64,000 nucleotides of DNA from Butyricicoccus porcorum. Its GTDB lineage: Bacteria; Bacillota; Clostridia; Oscillospirales; Butyricicoccaceae. Shown in pieces: positions 7,666-16,350 of the stretch. The DNA lies in contig NZ_NHOC01000001.1 in the NCBI RefSeq assembly GCF_002157465.1, positions 186,001-250,000 of the forward strand, given 5' to 3'. The notes beneath the pieces are model-generated. The model was not told the origin of the DNA. It did no database searches and saw nothing but the letters and a program-made list of their open reading frames with translations. How positions within the stretch are numbered: the first letter of the stretch is position 1; every line of letters begins with the position of its first letter. The position numbers and the translations under genes were made by a program.

Positions 7666-8493
7666 TTAATACAGCTTGTCGATGATGGTTTCATCCATCT
7701 TAAACGTATGTTCCTTTGCCGGGAAGGTGCCCTCCTCGACTTCCTTGATATATGCCTTGAAGCCCTCCATCATCACAGCGCCCGCATTGGCAAATGTCTT
7801 TGCAAACTTCGGCGTGAAATCGGAGAACATTGCAATCATGTCCTGATACACCAGTACCTGCGCATCGCAGTCCGCGCCCGCGCCGATGCCGATGGTCGGG
7901 ATATCCAGCGTTTCGGTGATCTTCTTCGCCAGTGCTGCCGGAACGCATTCCAGAACGACCGCATATGCGCCCGCTTCCTGCACGCGGCGCGCATCGTCCA
8001 GAATCTTCTGCGCTGCTTCCTCGCCCTTGCCCTGTACCTTGAAGCCGCCGAAGGCGTTGACCGACTGCGGGGTCATTCCGATGTGCGCGCAGACCGGAAT
8101 GGATGCATTGACGATGGCGCGAATCTGTTCACAGACGGTTGCACCGCCCTCCAGCTTAACGGCCTGTGCATGGCCTTCCTTAATCAGGCGGCCGGCATTG
8201 ACGACTGCATCATAGGTCGAGGTCTGATAGGACATAAACGGCATGTCCGCGACAACCAGCGCATTTTTTGCACCTCGGGTGACCGCTCTGGTGTGATGGA
8301 TCATGTCTTCCATCGTGACGGACAGCGTGTCCTCATAGCCCAAACAGACCATGCCCAGGGAATCGCCGACTAGGATAGAATTCACGCCCGCTTCGTCAAT
8401 CAGCTTGGCGGTCGAATAGTCGTAGGCCGTGAGCATGGTCTGCTTCTTATGTTCCTTTTTTGCCTGTCCAAACGTGAGTACTGTGTTTTTCAT
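7666..8493 (-). CDS. panB: 3-methyl-2-oxobutanoate hydroxymethyltransferase
   Basis: 275 residues, matching PanB length. It transfers a hydroxymethyl group from 5,10-methylenetetrahydrofolate to 2-oxoisovalerate, giving ketopantoate. The TIM-barrel family motifs are visible: [23 protein letters not shown] (metal-binding Asp) and the conserved KLEGG (about residue 112), then ECVP with the catalytic Glu. Its start overlaps the stop of the PanG-like gene by ATGA, which implies coupled translation of two successive pathway steps. Confidence 0.97.
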   Translation of the reverse strand: MKNTVLTFGQAKKEHKKQTMLTAYDYSTAKLIDEAGVNSILVGDSLGMVCLGYEDTLSVTMEDMIHHTRAVTRGAKNALVVADMPFMSYQTSTYDAVVNAGRLIKEGHAQAVKLEGGATVCEQIRAIVNASIPVCAHIGMTPQSVNAFGGFKVQGKGEEAAQKILDDARRVQEAGAYAVVLECVPAALAKKITETLDIPTIGIGAGADCDAQVLVYQDMIAMFSDFTPKFAKTFANAGAVMMEGFKAYIKEVEEGTFPAKEHTFKMDETIIDKLY

Positions 8494-9332
8494 GACAATC
8501 CCTCCAAATATGTTCTGAGGGCGGTATCATCTCTGTCAGGATGCTTTTCCTGTGCCAGATCGCACAGCTTGCGTGTCAGCAGGGCATAAAGCGCCTGATC
8601 CTCCCGGTTCAGGCATGCCATATGCGACCGGATGGTTCCCAGATCGCCGCGTTCGGCGGGGCCGGTGAGCGCATCGCGCGGGCCCTTTGCACAGACAGCC
8701 TGTGCATTGCCCAGGATGAGCGGGGTGAGCGCCTGCTGTGCCTGCTCCGCTGTGAAGCCGCACTGCTCCAGCAGCTGCATGCCCCAATGGGACAGCCCGA
8801 CTGCCAGATTGCTCACGACACATGCCGCCAGATGGTAGCGCGCCTTGTCCGCGGCGCCGATGGTCGCGGTCTGCGCGCCGCAGGCGTGCAGCAGTGCCGC
8901 CATCTCTGCGGAGCCACTGCCTTCCAGCGTAAAAAACGCGCCTTCCAGCTGCTCCCAGGACGAGAACCTGTCGCTGACTGCCAGCAGCGGATGCACGGAG
9001 CATACCCGCGCGCCGAGCTCCTCCGCCGAAGCGAAAACCGAGCTGGGCAGCGCGCCGCTGCAATGGCAAATACATTTACTTTTGATCGGCAGCGCCGCCA
9101 TGTCGTTCCACATGCGTCCGATCACGCCATCCGGCGTGGTCACAAACAGGGTATCGCTCGCGTTCATAACATCATCCAATGAAGAAAAACACTGGGACTG
9201 TGTGAATGCTGCTGCCTGTTCGGCGTGCTGCGGGGTTTTGCTAAAATAGCCGGTTACGGTCATGCCGTGCTGTACAAACAGCTTTCCGAGCGATGTACCG
9301 ACCTTTCCCGCGCCGATAAATCCAATTTTCAT
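8490..9332 (-). CDS. Rossmann/DUF2520 protein, probable PanG-type ketopantoate reductase
   Basis: 280 residues. An N-terminal NAD(P)-binding domain begins [14 protein letters not shown] (residues 3-16); the C-terminal all-helical part matches DUF2520 (VHPLLAV, then [14 protein letters not shown]). It is the first gene of the pan operon, fused to panB by a 4-bp overlap. No panE or ilvC is in the window. Proteins of this kind in Francisella and Enterococcus faecalis (PanG) reduce ketopantoate to pantoate, the step between PanB and PanC, so that role is likely by family plus context. The start at 9332 has GGAGG; the frame stays open to 9773 but that part shows no homology. Confidence 0.8.
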   Translation of the reverse strand: MKIGFIGAGKVGTSLGKLFVQHGMTVTGYFSKTPQHAEQAAAFTQSQCFSSLDDVMNASDTLFVTTPDGVIGRMWNDMAALPIKSKCICHCSGALPSSVFASAEELGARVCSVHPLLAVSDRFSSWEQLEGAFFTLEGSGSAEMAALLHACGAQTATIGAADKARYHLAACVVSNLAVGLSHWGMQLLEQCGFTAEQAQQALTPLILGNAQAVCAKGPRDALTGPAERGDLGTIRSHMACLNREDQALYALLTRKLCDLAQEKHPDRDDTALRTYLEGLS

Positions 9333-9530
9333 GCGAACCACCTCCGTGAAAGTTCCCGTCGGCGATTCCCTGTGCACCGGTTTCACTCGCCTGCCTGCGA
9401 TATGAACCGTGCCGAAAAAAGTAAGAAGAAAAAACATCCGGTGCAGTTTGTCGGAGCCGCATAACATTTTGCTTTCCGTATCAATACCACCCGTCCCGTT
9501 TACTTTATCACAACCATCCCCATGAGACAA
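9333..9530 (-). promoter_or_regulatory. Promoter and structured leader of the pan operon
   Basis: Minus-strand TTGTCT (9530-9525), 17-nt spacer, TAAAGT (9507-9502) predicts a start near 9495 and a leader of about 165 nt. The leader holds the inverted repeat CCGGTGCA (9438-9445)/TGCACCGG (9373-9380) and, between its arms, a run of six T residues just after the upstream arm, with another T6 shortly after. That layout could allow alternative pairing and attenuation. No known motif is assigned. Confidence 0.45.
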
Positions 9531-10051
9531 GCCTTTCCGCGCAAAAGTTCCGTGTTTTTCCGCTGTTTTTTTAACAAAAATTCCGGCAAATCTTTCTCGA
9601 TTTTCGTAAAAATATATCCCTTTGTCTTTCCCGTGCGCATTGCGTGCACGTGCAGACCATATAGAACAGCAGAAAAAAATATTCGCACCCGCGTCCCCCT
9701 TCTTCATGTTCCTTTTTGTCTCATGCATCGGCTTTTTTCCACGCTTTTTGCGCAAATATACACTTTCACTCACATTAATTCGATATTTCTCTTTTTCCTT
9801 TTCTCTCCCGTTTTTTTACATTCAGCGAACCTCCCACCGCCCTGCCCCAATCTCGCATTCATCCTGATATCACGCGAAAATTATTCCCTTATGCAAATTT
9901 TATATGGTCAAAATAATTTTACAGGTTTCCTCTTGAAATATGTACCATTTTTCCGTATAATGAATACAATTGAGAGAATTATGATCGAATAACTGCATAT
10001 ATCGGCACGATCCCCCCCACTGCCGATACGCGAAAACAAGGAGAGATTTTT
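9531..10051. other. Gene-free, pyrimidine-rich intergenic region
   Basis: Between the pan operon promoter and the AraC gene the plus strand is unusually rich in C and T, with many T4-T7 runs, and no ORF has a credible ribosome site. Apart from the AraC promoter at its right end I see no defined element. Confidence 0.5.
9933..9961 (+). promoter_or_regulatory. SigA promoter of the AraC-family gene
   Basis: TTGAAA (9933-9938), 17-nt spacer, TATAAT (9956-9961), giving a leader of about 83 nt before the ATG at 10052. Confidence 0.8.
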
Positions 10052-10888
10052 ATGGCTGAACTTACAAACCAGTTCTGCGAATCGACAGGATTCGCAGAGG
10101 TCACCCTCAGTCAGTACGGACGGTATACCGGCGATGCTGACAAGCCCCTGCTGCCCTTCCTGAATGAGAAGACGGTTCTCACATATTTCACCGGAGATTC
10201 CGGCTCCATCAAGCTCGGCTCGTCGGTTCACTCCGTCGAGGCAGGTATGATCGTTGTGCTGTTCCCGGGTCAGTGTGTCAACTGCACCGCCATGGAAGGC
10301 ACGCAGATTTCTGCCATGTGGGCAGAGCTGAGCGGCGAAGCGCTGTCGTCCGTCCTGATGCGCGCCGGCCTGACGCCGCAAAAGCCGATTCTGACGCCTA
10401 CCGTTCCGGCTGACCAGTCCGAGCTGGTCGCAGCCTTCACCCGGCTGACCGATCCGGAGGCACAGTATGGCCCGCTGCGTGCGACCGGTCTGGCTCTGGA
10501 GCTGCTCGACTGCCTGCTGCGCGAGACCCCGCGCCCGTGCCAGCCGAAGATTGCCAACCTCCAGCGCTACTATGTTGACAAATCCATCCGCTTCATCAAG
10601 GCAAAATACCCGCAGGATATCTCGGTTGAGGACGTCGCAGAATACTGCGGCCTGAACCGCAGCTATCTCGGCAAGCTGTTCCGCGATGCGACTGGCATGA
10701 CCACACAGGAATATCTCATCCGCCATCGCATGAGCATCGCATGCAGCTATCTGGAGCACGCTGCCGCACCGATTGCAACCATCGCACGTTCGGTCGGCTA
10801 TCCGAACCAGCTGCATTTCTCCCGCGCCTTCCACAAGGTATTCGGCATTCCGCCGCGCGAATGGCAGAAGCGCAACCGCAAGGGATAA
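10052..10888 (+). CDS. AraC family transcriptional regulator
   Basis: 278 residues. The N-terminal 160 residues form a cupin-like sensor domain with the AraC-binding pattern (a Gly-rich strand before GMIVVLFPGQC). The C-terminal 100 residues hold two helix-turn-helix units: DISVEDVAEYCGLNRSYLGKLF and PIATIARSVGYPNQLHFSRAF, ending in the usual FGIPPREW. It would bind DNA as an activator in response to a small, probably sugar-like, ligand. The gene stands alone between its own promoter and a terminator, so its targets are not obvious; no sugar utilisation genes are adjacent. Confidence 0.92.
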   Translation: MAELTNQFCESTGFAEVTLSQYGRYTGDADKPLLPFLNEKTVLTYFTGDSGSIKLGSSVHSVEAGMIVVLFPGQCVNCTAMEGTQISAMWAELSGEALSSVLMRAGLTPQKPILTPTVPADQSELVAAFTRLTDPEAQYGPLRATGLALELLDCLLRETPRPCQPKIANLQRYYVDKSIRFIKAKYPQDISVEDVAEYCGLNRSYLGKLFRDATGMTTQEYLIRHRMSIACSYLEHAAAPIATIARSVGYPNQLHFSRAFHKVFGIPPREWQKRNRKG

Positions 10889-10903
10889 CTTCCAATGCGC
10901 CCA

Positions 10904-10936
10904 AACCCCTGACCCATTGTCAGGGGTTGTTTTTTG
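10904..10936 (+). terminator. Rho-independent terminator of the AraC-family gene
   Basis: Perfect 10-bp stem (10904-10913 with 10919-10928), 5-nt loop, then six T residues. Confidence 0.9.
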
Positions 10937-11102
10937 CTTTCAGATAAATGGATTCCTGCATTTCCATATTCCATATCGCATCGTATGCTTCACAGAAATT
11001 CACCGCATTGAAAGCGATTGGCTGTATTAAATCAAACTTTCTTCTTGTTTCCATCCTGCAACCAATATTTTCCATATTGTAACCGCATGTCATGTCATTC
11101 TA

Positions 11103-11111
11103 TGGTATACT
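11103..11111 (+). promoter_or_regulatory. Extended -10 promoter of the lipoprotein gene
   Basis: TGG-TATACT, 40 nt before the start at 11152. The only TTG-type hexamer upstream (11077) is 23 nt away, too far for a -35. Confidence 0.5.
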
Positions 11112-11151
11112 ATGCATACATTCCAGATGGTACAAAACGGAGGGGATGGAA

Positions 11152-11955
11152 ATGAAAAAACGTTTTTTGCTGCTTTTTGTCCTGTTAGTCGCCTGCATCG
11201 TGCTGTGCGGCTGTGAAACGCCTGTGTCGCGGTGGATTGACAGGCCAAACCCATATGTCTGTGTCAGACAGGCCAATGCGGACGGCAGCTATCTGACCTA
11301 TGACTATGACGGCGAGGGGAACCGCACACAGGAAACCGCATACACCGCAGACGGCACGGTACAGTACCGCACGGAGTACAAATACAGTCACGACAGCGGC
11401 TGGATGGTGGAAGAAAGCCGCTATGCGGCCGACGATACCCTTGAATGGCGTGCCGAACTGGAATACAACGGAGGCATGTGCATCAGCCGGACAACCTATG
11501 GCGCGGACGGAACACAGACGCAGGCAGTCAAAACTGATTACGGAGAGAACGACTGGTCGGTGAAAGAATGCACCTATGACGCAGACAACAAGCTGACCGC
11601 ATGGTGTGACATCACCCGCGACGAAAACGGAAATGAAACCAGGCGGACCTTCCATTTTGCCGACGGCTCGCCCGATCTTGTGACTGAATTTGAGTACGAT
11701 GGGAATGGCAACAACACAAAAATAACCAGCTATACAGGCGATATCTGCACCGGCTGGCATGAATTGACTTATGATGACGACAACCGCAAATCCTCAGACA
11801 CGCAGTACAGTGCCGACGGCACGGAGGAATGTGCCTGGCGTTATACCTATGATAAAAAATCCGGAGAAATTTTACAGGTGGATGTGACCGGTTCGGACAT
11901 GCCGCTGTACCAGTATGAATACCTGCGGCTGTCGGAGTACCGAAAGCAGAAATGA
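11152..11955 (+). CDS. Lipoprotein with YD/RHS-like tandem repeats
   Basis: 267 residues. A lipoprotein signal peptide (Lys-Lys-Arg, hydrophobic core, Leu-Cys-Gly-Cys21) marks it for the outer face of the membrane. The rest consists of about seven imperfect repeats of 26-32 residues with the pattern Tyr-x-Ala-Asp-Gly-x(6-8)-Glu-Tyr, rich in Asp, Gly, Thr and Tyr, resembling YD/RHS or MORN-type beta repeats without any toxin domain. Function unknown; surface binding is a guess. The start at 11152 is chosen for GGAGG spacing; the ATG at 11146 abuts the ribosome site. Its site contains GGGGATG, complementary to the loops of the small RNA at 36 kb. Confidence 0.75.
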   Translation: MKKRFLLLFVLLVACIVLCGCETPVSRWIDRPNPYVCVRQANADGSYLTYDYDGEGNRTQETAYTADGTVQYRTEYKYSHDSGWMVEESRYAADDTLEWRAELEYNGGMCISRTTYGADGTQTQAVKTDYGENDWSVKECTYDADNKLTAWCDITRDENGNETRRTFHFADGSPDLVTEFEYDGNGNNTKITSYTGDICTGWHELTYDDDNRKSSDTQYSADGTEECAWRYTYDKKSGEILQVDVTGSDMPLYQYEYLRLSEYRKQK

Positions 11956-11986
11956 ACCGGCATGAACCGCCAAACAGCACAAAAAT

Positions 11987-12020
11987 ACCGCCGTTCCGCA
12001 CCCTGCGGACGGCGGTTTCG
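11987..12020. terminator. Terminator between convergent lipoprotein and HAD genes
   Basis: A 13-bp GC-rich stem with one bulged T (11987-12000 with 12004-12016) and a 3-nt loop, with T residues to the right and A residues to the left, so it can act on both strands. Confidence 0.75.
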
Positions 12021-12035
12021 CTTTGCCCGAAATCG

Positions 12036-12836
12036 TTATATAAATTCATAAATCGCCTTGGCGACACCGTCATTGTCATTGGTGTCGGTGACATATTTCG
12101 CCAGCTGCTTGACCGCTTCATCTCCGTTGCCCATGACAACCGGCATGCCGACAATTTTCAGCATATCAGAATCATTGTCACTGTCGCCGATGGCCATGAC
12201 CTCATCCATGGAAATACCCATGACATGCGTCAGCTCACGCAGCGCCAGACCTTTGTTGACGCCCTCCGGCATGACTTCAAAATTGTTTTCCGCTGAGCGT
12301 GTGATATGTATGCCGGGCAGCTGATTGATCTCACTGAGCGCCTCAGCAAGTATCTTCTGATCTCCGCGCGCGAATACCTTGGAAACCGGGAACCTGTGCT
12401 CACGGATGGCCGCCGCCACATCCGGCAGCACAACTTTGCTCGCCCAAAAGCCCTCTGTGCGCTTGGTATTGCACAGAATCTCATCCGAATAGGGATTTAA
12501 ATACAGGCGGTCACCGACATAAATCATGACAGTCACCGGACGGTTCTGCACCGCCTCCACAACCCTTGCCCCGATATCCCACGGCATCGCCCATTCCTTC
12601 ACATTGCGCGCATTGCGCACATCAGAAATCGCTGCGCCGCCCGCAGAAATAAGCAGGGAGGATGCACCGATTTCTTTGGAAAAAACAGCCGCTTCCCCCA
12701 CAATACGTCCGGTACAGACGATGACCTTGACGCCCTTGCTGCGGGCATATGCCACCGCTTCCACCGTAGACGGCAGAATGTCCACATTACTCGTCAGTAC
12801 AGTGCCATCCAGATCGAGTGCAATCAAACGATACAT
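12036..12836 (-). CDS. Cof-type HAD-IIB family hydrolase
   Basis: 266 residues of the Cof/HAD-IIB phosphatase family. Motif I is DLDGT at residues 8-12 (nucleophile Asp8, acid/base Asp10), motif II is in VIVCTGR, motif III Lys is in the VNKGLALREL segment and motif IV is GDSDNDSDM near residue 212. Such enzymes dephosphorylate sugar phosphates, FMN or related metabolites. The start at 12836 follows AAGGAGAGG; the longer reading to 12929 enters ecfT. It lies 32 nt after ecfT and may be co-transcribed with the ECF transporter genes. Confidence 0.92.
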   Translation of the reverse strand: MYRLIALDLDGTVLTSNVDILPSTVEAVAYARSKGVKVIVCTGRIVGEAAVFSKEIGASSLLISAGGAAISDVRNARNVKEWAMPWDIGARVVEAVQNRPVTVMIYVGDRLYLNPYSDEILCNTKRTEGFWASKVVLPDVAAAIREHRFPVSKVFARGDQKILAEALSEINQLPGIHITRSAENNFEVMPEGVNKGLALRELTHVMGISMDEVMAIGDSDNDSDMLKIVGMPVVMGNGDEAVKQLAKYVTDTNDNDGVAKAIYEFI

Positions 12837-12868
12837 AATTCCTCTCCTTTCAACCTGTCGTACTTCGG

Positions 12869-13672
12869 TCAGGGCAGCACCTGAAGTACAATCGCACCGC
12901 CCAGAAACAGGACGGCAGATGCCGCACAAATCACATCATCGCGGCCAAATTTCAGCTGACGCAGGCGGGTACGCCCGATATCTCCCCGGTACAGGCGGCA
13001 TTCCATTGCCGTCGCCAGCTCATCTGCCCGCCGGAATGCCGAGACAAACAGCGGGACAAGAATTGGAATGAGCGCCTTTGCCCGGTGCAGCAGATTGCCG
13101 GAATCAAAGTCCGCACCGCGTGCGCGCTGGGCGCTCATGATTTTATCCGTTTCCTCCACCAGTGTGGGAATAAACCGCAGGGCAAGTGACATCATCATTG
13201 CCAGCTCATGAATCGGCAGATGCAGCCTTTTGAGCGGTGCAAGCAGGCGTTCCAGACCATCTGTCAGCTGGATGGGCGAGGTCGTATAGGTCAGCAGCGA
13301 TGCGCCTGCAATCAGCAGCACCAGCCGCGCCACAATCAGCGCTGCTTTCCGGACACCTGCCATTGTAATGCTCACAAAGCCCGCACGCCACAGGATATCA
13401 TCCCCCGGCGTCAGGAACAGATTGAGCACGCCTGTGAACACGATAATCACCAGCAGCGGCTTCAATCCGCGCAGCACCATGCGCAGACTCAGTTTGGAAA
13501 CTGCAATCAAGCCGAAAATATACACGGCAAGAACAAGATATGCCGGCGCACTGCTGCATACAAACAATGCGACAATGATCGCCATGACCAGCAGGATTTT
13601 CGTGCGCGGGTCAATGCGGTGCATCAGCGTATTGCCCGGGAAATATTGTCCCAGTGTGATATCCTTCAGCAT
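12869..13672 (-). CDS. ecfT: Energy-coupling factor transporter transmembrane protein
   Basis: 267 residues. EcfT is the membrane scaffold that links substrate-binding S components to the EcfA ATPases for vitamin or metal uptake. It has the N-terminal Gly-Gln-Tyr...HRIDPRTKI segment, five membrane helices, and the two cytoplasmic Ala-Arg-Gly coupling signatures, here ARGAD (about residue 180) and the later CRLYRG. Its start overlaps the ecfA2 stop by 7 bp. No S component is encoded here, so it belongs to the shared (group II) type. Confidence 0.95.
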   Translation of the reverse strand: MLKDITLGQYFPGNTLMHRIDPRTKILLVMAIIVALFVCSSAPAYLVLAVYIFGLIAVSKLSLRMVLRGLKPLLVIIVFTGVLNLFLTPGDDILWRAGFVSITMAGVRKAALIVARLVLLIAGASLLTYTTSPIQLTDGLERLLAPLKRLHLPIHELAMMMSLALRFIPTLVEETDKIMSAQRARGADFDSGNLLHRAKALIPILVPLFVSAFRRADELATAMECRLYRGDIGRTRLRQLKFGRDDVICAASAVLFLGGAIVLQVLP

Positions 13673-14550
13673 CCGCGCACCTCCTTCCGGCAGGCGAGCA
13701 GCTTCTGCACCGCCTGCTCAACGGTATAACATCCGGTATCCACCGGTATGCCGCGCCTGCGCAGCTCCAGCAAAATCTTCGTGACCTGCGGCACGGTCAG
13801 CCCGGAGCGCTCCAGTGCATCCGCCTGTGCAAACACCTCAGACGGCGCACCGGTCAGGAAAATGCGCCCCGCGCGCATGACCACCAGCCGGGACGCCACG
13901 CGGGCGGCGTCCTCCATCGAATGCGTGACCAGGATAACCGTTGTGCCGCGCCTGTCGTGCAGGCCGCGGATCAGGTCAAACATTTCTTCGCGTCCTGCGG
14001 GATCAAGCCCTGCCGTCGGCTCATCGAGCACAAGGATTTCCGGCTGCATGGCAAGCACGCCCGCCAGCGCCACACGGCGCTTCTGTCCGCCGGACAGCTC
14101 AAACGGCGATTTTTCCGCGATGGACTGCGGCAATCCGACTGCCTCCAGCGCATCCGCGACGCGCCGGGTAATCTCATGATTTCCCAGCCCCATATTCGCC
14201 GGGCCAAACGCAATATCCTGTCCGACGGTTTCCTCAAACAGCTGGTATTCCGGATATTGAAACAGCAGACCTATGCGGAACCGCACACCGCGCAGGTCAG
14301 CGGATTTTGAAAAGATATCCTTCCCATGGAACAGCACCTGTCCGGCCGTCGGGCGCAGCAGGCCGTTGAGATGCTGAATCAGTGTCGATTTTCCCGAACC
14401 GGTGTGCCCGATGATGGCGATAAACTCGCCCCTGCGCACCGAAAGACTGACATCATCCAGTGCCTTCTGTTCAAACGGCGTGCCTGCGCTGTACACATGG
14501 CTCAGGCCGCGCACTTCCAGAATCGGGGCTTCCCGCTTGCTTTCGTTCAT
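13666..14550 (-). CDS. ecfA2: Energy-coupling factor transporter ATPase EcfA2
   Basis: 294 residues. One of the two ATPases driving the ECF transporter. Walker A GHTGSGKST near residue 43, Q-loop FQYPEYQLF, signature LSGGQKRRVA, Walker B ILVLDEPTAGLDP and the H-loop THS are all present. The Q-loop and its following acidic residues are typical for EcfA2. The start at 14550 overlaps the ecfA1 stop in ATGA; the frame's longer start at 14592 would lie inside ecfA1. Confidence 0.95.
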   Translation of the reverse strand: MNESKREAPILEVRGLSHVYSAGTPFEQKALDDVSLSVRRGEFIAIIGHTGSGKSTLIQHLNGLLRPTAGQVLFHGKDIFSKSADLRGVRFRIGLLFQYPEYQLFEETVGQDIAFGPANMGLGNHEITRRVADALEAVGLPQSIAEKSPFELSGGQKRRVALAGVLAMQPEILVLDEPTAGLDPAGREEMFDLIRGLHDRRGTTVILVTHSMEDAARVASRLVVMRAGRIFLTGAPSEVFAQADALERSGLTVPQVTKILLELRRRGIPVDTGCYTVEQAVQKLLACRKEVRGC

Positions 14551-15404
14551 GTGCGTCCTCCCTTCAGCCATGCCTCCAGACGGTCGGCACATTCCTCCAC
14601 TGTCAGCGCATCGGTCTCCAGTCCGGCATGTGCCTGCCGGTTGAGCGCTTCGAGCAGCTGGACGCTCTGCGGCGCAGTCAGTCCGAGCGAATGCAGCTTT
14701 TCCGTCTGCACGAAGATTTCACGCGGCGTGCCGTCGAGAATCAGATGCCCACTGTCGAGCACGGCAACGCGCTGTGCCTGTACCGCTTCATCCATGTGAT
14801 GGGTAATCAATACAATCGTGATGCCCTTTTCCTCATGCAGGCGGTGCAGCACATGCATGACATCTGCGCGCCCGCGCGGGTCGAGCATCGCGGTCGGCTC
14901 ATCGAGCACGATGCATTTCGGCTCCATGGCAAGCACTCCTGCAATGGCAACGCGCTGCTTCTGTCCGCCGGACAGCAGATGCGGCGCATGCATGCGGTAT
15001 TCATACATACCTACCATGCGCAGCGCCTCATTGACACGGCGGCGGATCTCCTTCGGCGGAACGCCCATATTTTCCAGACCGAATGCCACATCCTCCTCGA
15101 CAACGGTTGCGACAATCTGATTATCCGGGTTCTGAAACACCATGCTGCACGCGCGGCGGATGTCCCATATGCGGTCGGGCTGCATGGTATCGATGCCGTC
15201 CACCAGCACGCGCCCGCCGGACGGCAGGGCAATGGCATTGCAGTTTTTGGCAAACGTCGATTTTCCCGAACCATTGCGTCCGAGAATCGCGGCAAACTGC
15301 CCGTATGGGATGGTCAGATTCACCCCATCCAGCGCCAGATGCGTCGTATGGGAAAAATCCGTATAGCGGAAGGTCAGATTCTCCGCCTGAATCATTTCCG
15401 ACAT
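14547..15404 (-). CDS. ecfA1: Energy-coupling factor transporter ATPase EcfA1
   Basis: 285 residues. Partner ATPase of EcfA2. It shows Walker A GRNGSGKST near residue 42, Q-loop FQNPDNQIVATVVEEDVAFG, signature LSGGQKQRVA, Walker B IVLDEPTAMLDP and H-loop THH. The Q-loop sequence is the one typical of EcfA1. The start at 15404 is chosen because upstream codons in the frame (to 15869) belong to a shadow of the methyltransferase gene. It is the first gene of an ecfA1-ecfA2-ecfT-HAD run. Confidence 0.95.
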   Translation of the reverse strand: MSEMIQAENLTFRYTDFSHTTHLALDGVNLTIPYGQFAAILGRNGSGKSTFAKNCNAIALPSGGRVLVDGIDTMQPDRIWDIRRACSMVFQNPDNQIVATVVEEDVAFGLENMGVPPKEIRRRVNEALRMVGMYEYRMHAPHLLSGGQKQRVAIAGVLAMEPKCIVLDEPTAMLDPRGRADVMHVLHRLHEEKGITIVLITHHMDEAVQAQRVAVLDSGHLILDGTPREIFVQTEKLHSLGLTAPQSVQLLEALNRQAHAGLETDALTVEECADRLEAWLKGGRT

Positions 15405-15462
15405 GATACTAATACCTCTGAATCTATAACATCGTGATGGTTCCCATGAAAGGGGGAGGTGT

Positions 15463-16332
15463 TTACCGGTTCGGGTTGACCCAGCGCGCCGTATTGCCGC
15501 ACGGCAGGACAAGCCCCGTCGATTTGACCGGCAGACCAAGCTCCTGGCAATCAATGTGCCCGCCGAAGCGCGGGACAATCGTCGTGCCGAGCAGATAGCC
15601 CATGACCGATGGCGACAGACCGGTGGAATAGCTGTTGACCAGGAAGAACAGCGGGTCATCCGACAACACACAGGCGACCAGGGAAATAAAATCCGCAATG
15701 TCGTTTTCAATCTTCCAGACCTCACCCGTCGGCCCTCTGCCATAGCTCGGTGGGTCCATGATGATGCCGTCATACCGTCTGCCGCGGCGGATTTCGCGCT
15801 CGACAAATTTCTTGCAGTCGTCGACAATCCAGCGGATCGGACGGTCTGCCAGACCGGATGCCGCCGCATTTTCCCGCGCCCACTGGGTCATGCCCTTGGA
15901 CGCATCGACATGACACACGCTCGCACCGGCGGCAGCAGCTGCGAGCGTCGCGCCGCCGGTATAGGCAAACAGGTTGAGCACACGCACCGGCTTATCCGAC
16001 TGGCGGATCAGCCCGTCGATAAAATCCCAGTTTGCCGCCTGCTCCGGGAACAGACCGGTGTGCTTGAAGCTCATCGGCTTGATGTGGAACGTCAGCTCGC
16101 GGTAATGGATATCCCACTGCGGCGGCAGCTTTTTGATGTTCCATTTTCCGCCGCCGGATGACGAACGGTGATAGGTCGCATCGGCATGTGTCCATGCGGA
16201 AACGCCCTTCTGCTTCGGCCAGATGGCCTGCGGGTCGGGGCGCACCAGCACCTGTTTTCCCCAGCGCTCGACTTTCTCGCCCTGGCCGCAGTCGAGCACT
16301 TCAAATTCCTTCCATTTATCTGCAATCCACAT
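15463..16332 (-). CDS. RlmI-like class I SAM-dependent methyltransferase
   Basis: 289 residues. A Rossmann methyltransferase of the RlmI/RlmK-like group: the SAM loop is NLFAYTGGATLAAAAAGA (about 120-137), followed by the acidic residue in CHVDAS, and the catalytic-site motif MDPPSYGRG near residue 192. In E. coli relatives the target is a cytosine or guanine of 23S rRNA. This protein lacks the N-terminal PUA domain of RlmI and has a short beta domain instead, so the exact substrate is unknown. It is followed upstream by the YgiQ gene at 18 nt. Confidence 0.85.
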   Translation of the reverse strand: MWIADKWKEFEVLDCGQGEKVERWGKQVLVRPDPQAIWPKQKGVSAWTHADATYHRSSSGGGKWNIKKLPPQWDIHYRELTFHIKPMSFKHTGLFPEQAANWDFIDGLIRQSDKPVRVLNLFAYTGGATLAAAAAGASVCHVDASKGMTQWARENAAASGLADRPIRWIVDDCKKFVEREIRRGRRYDGIIMDPPSYGRGPTGEVWKIENDIADFISLVACVLSDDPLFFLVNSYSTGLSPSVMGYLLGTTIVPRFGGHIDCQELGLPVKSTGLVLPCGNTARWVNPNR

Positions 16333-16350
16333 AGTAAATCTCCATCTGTT

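Noticed and set aside
8490-9773. Long 427-residue reading of the PanG-like protein
   Set aside because: Residues before the GAGKVG motif show no homology, and the pan promoter lies inside that stretch. The start at 9332 has a proper GGAGG.
9500-9992. Small ORFs in the pyrimidine-rich gap
   Set aside because: No ribosome sites, and the Phe/Ser/Leu-rich translations only reflect the base composition.
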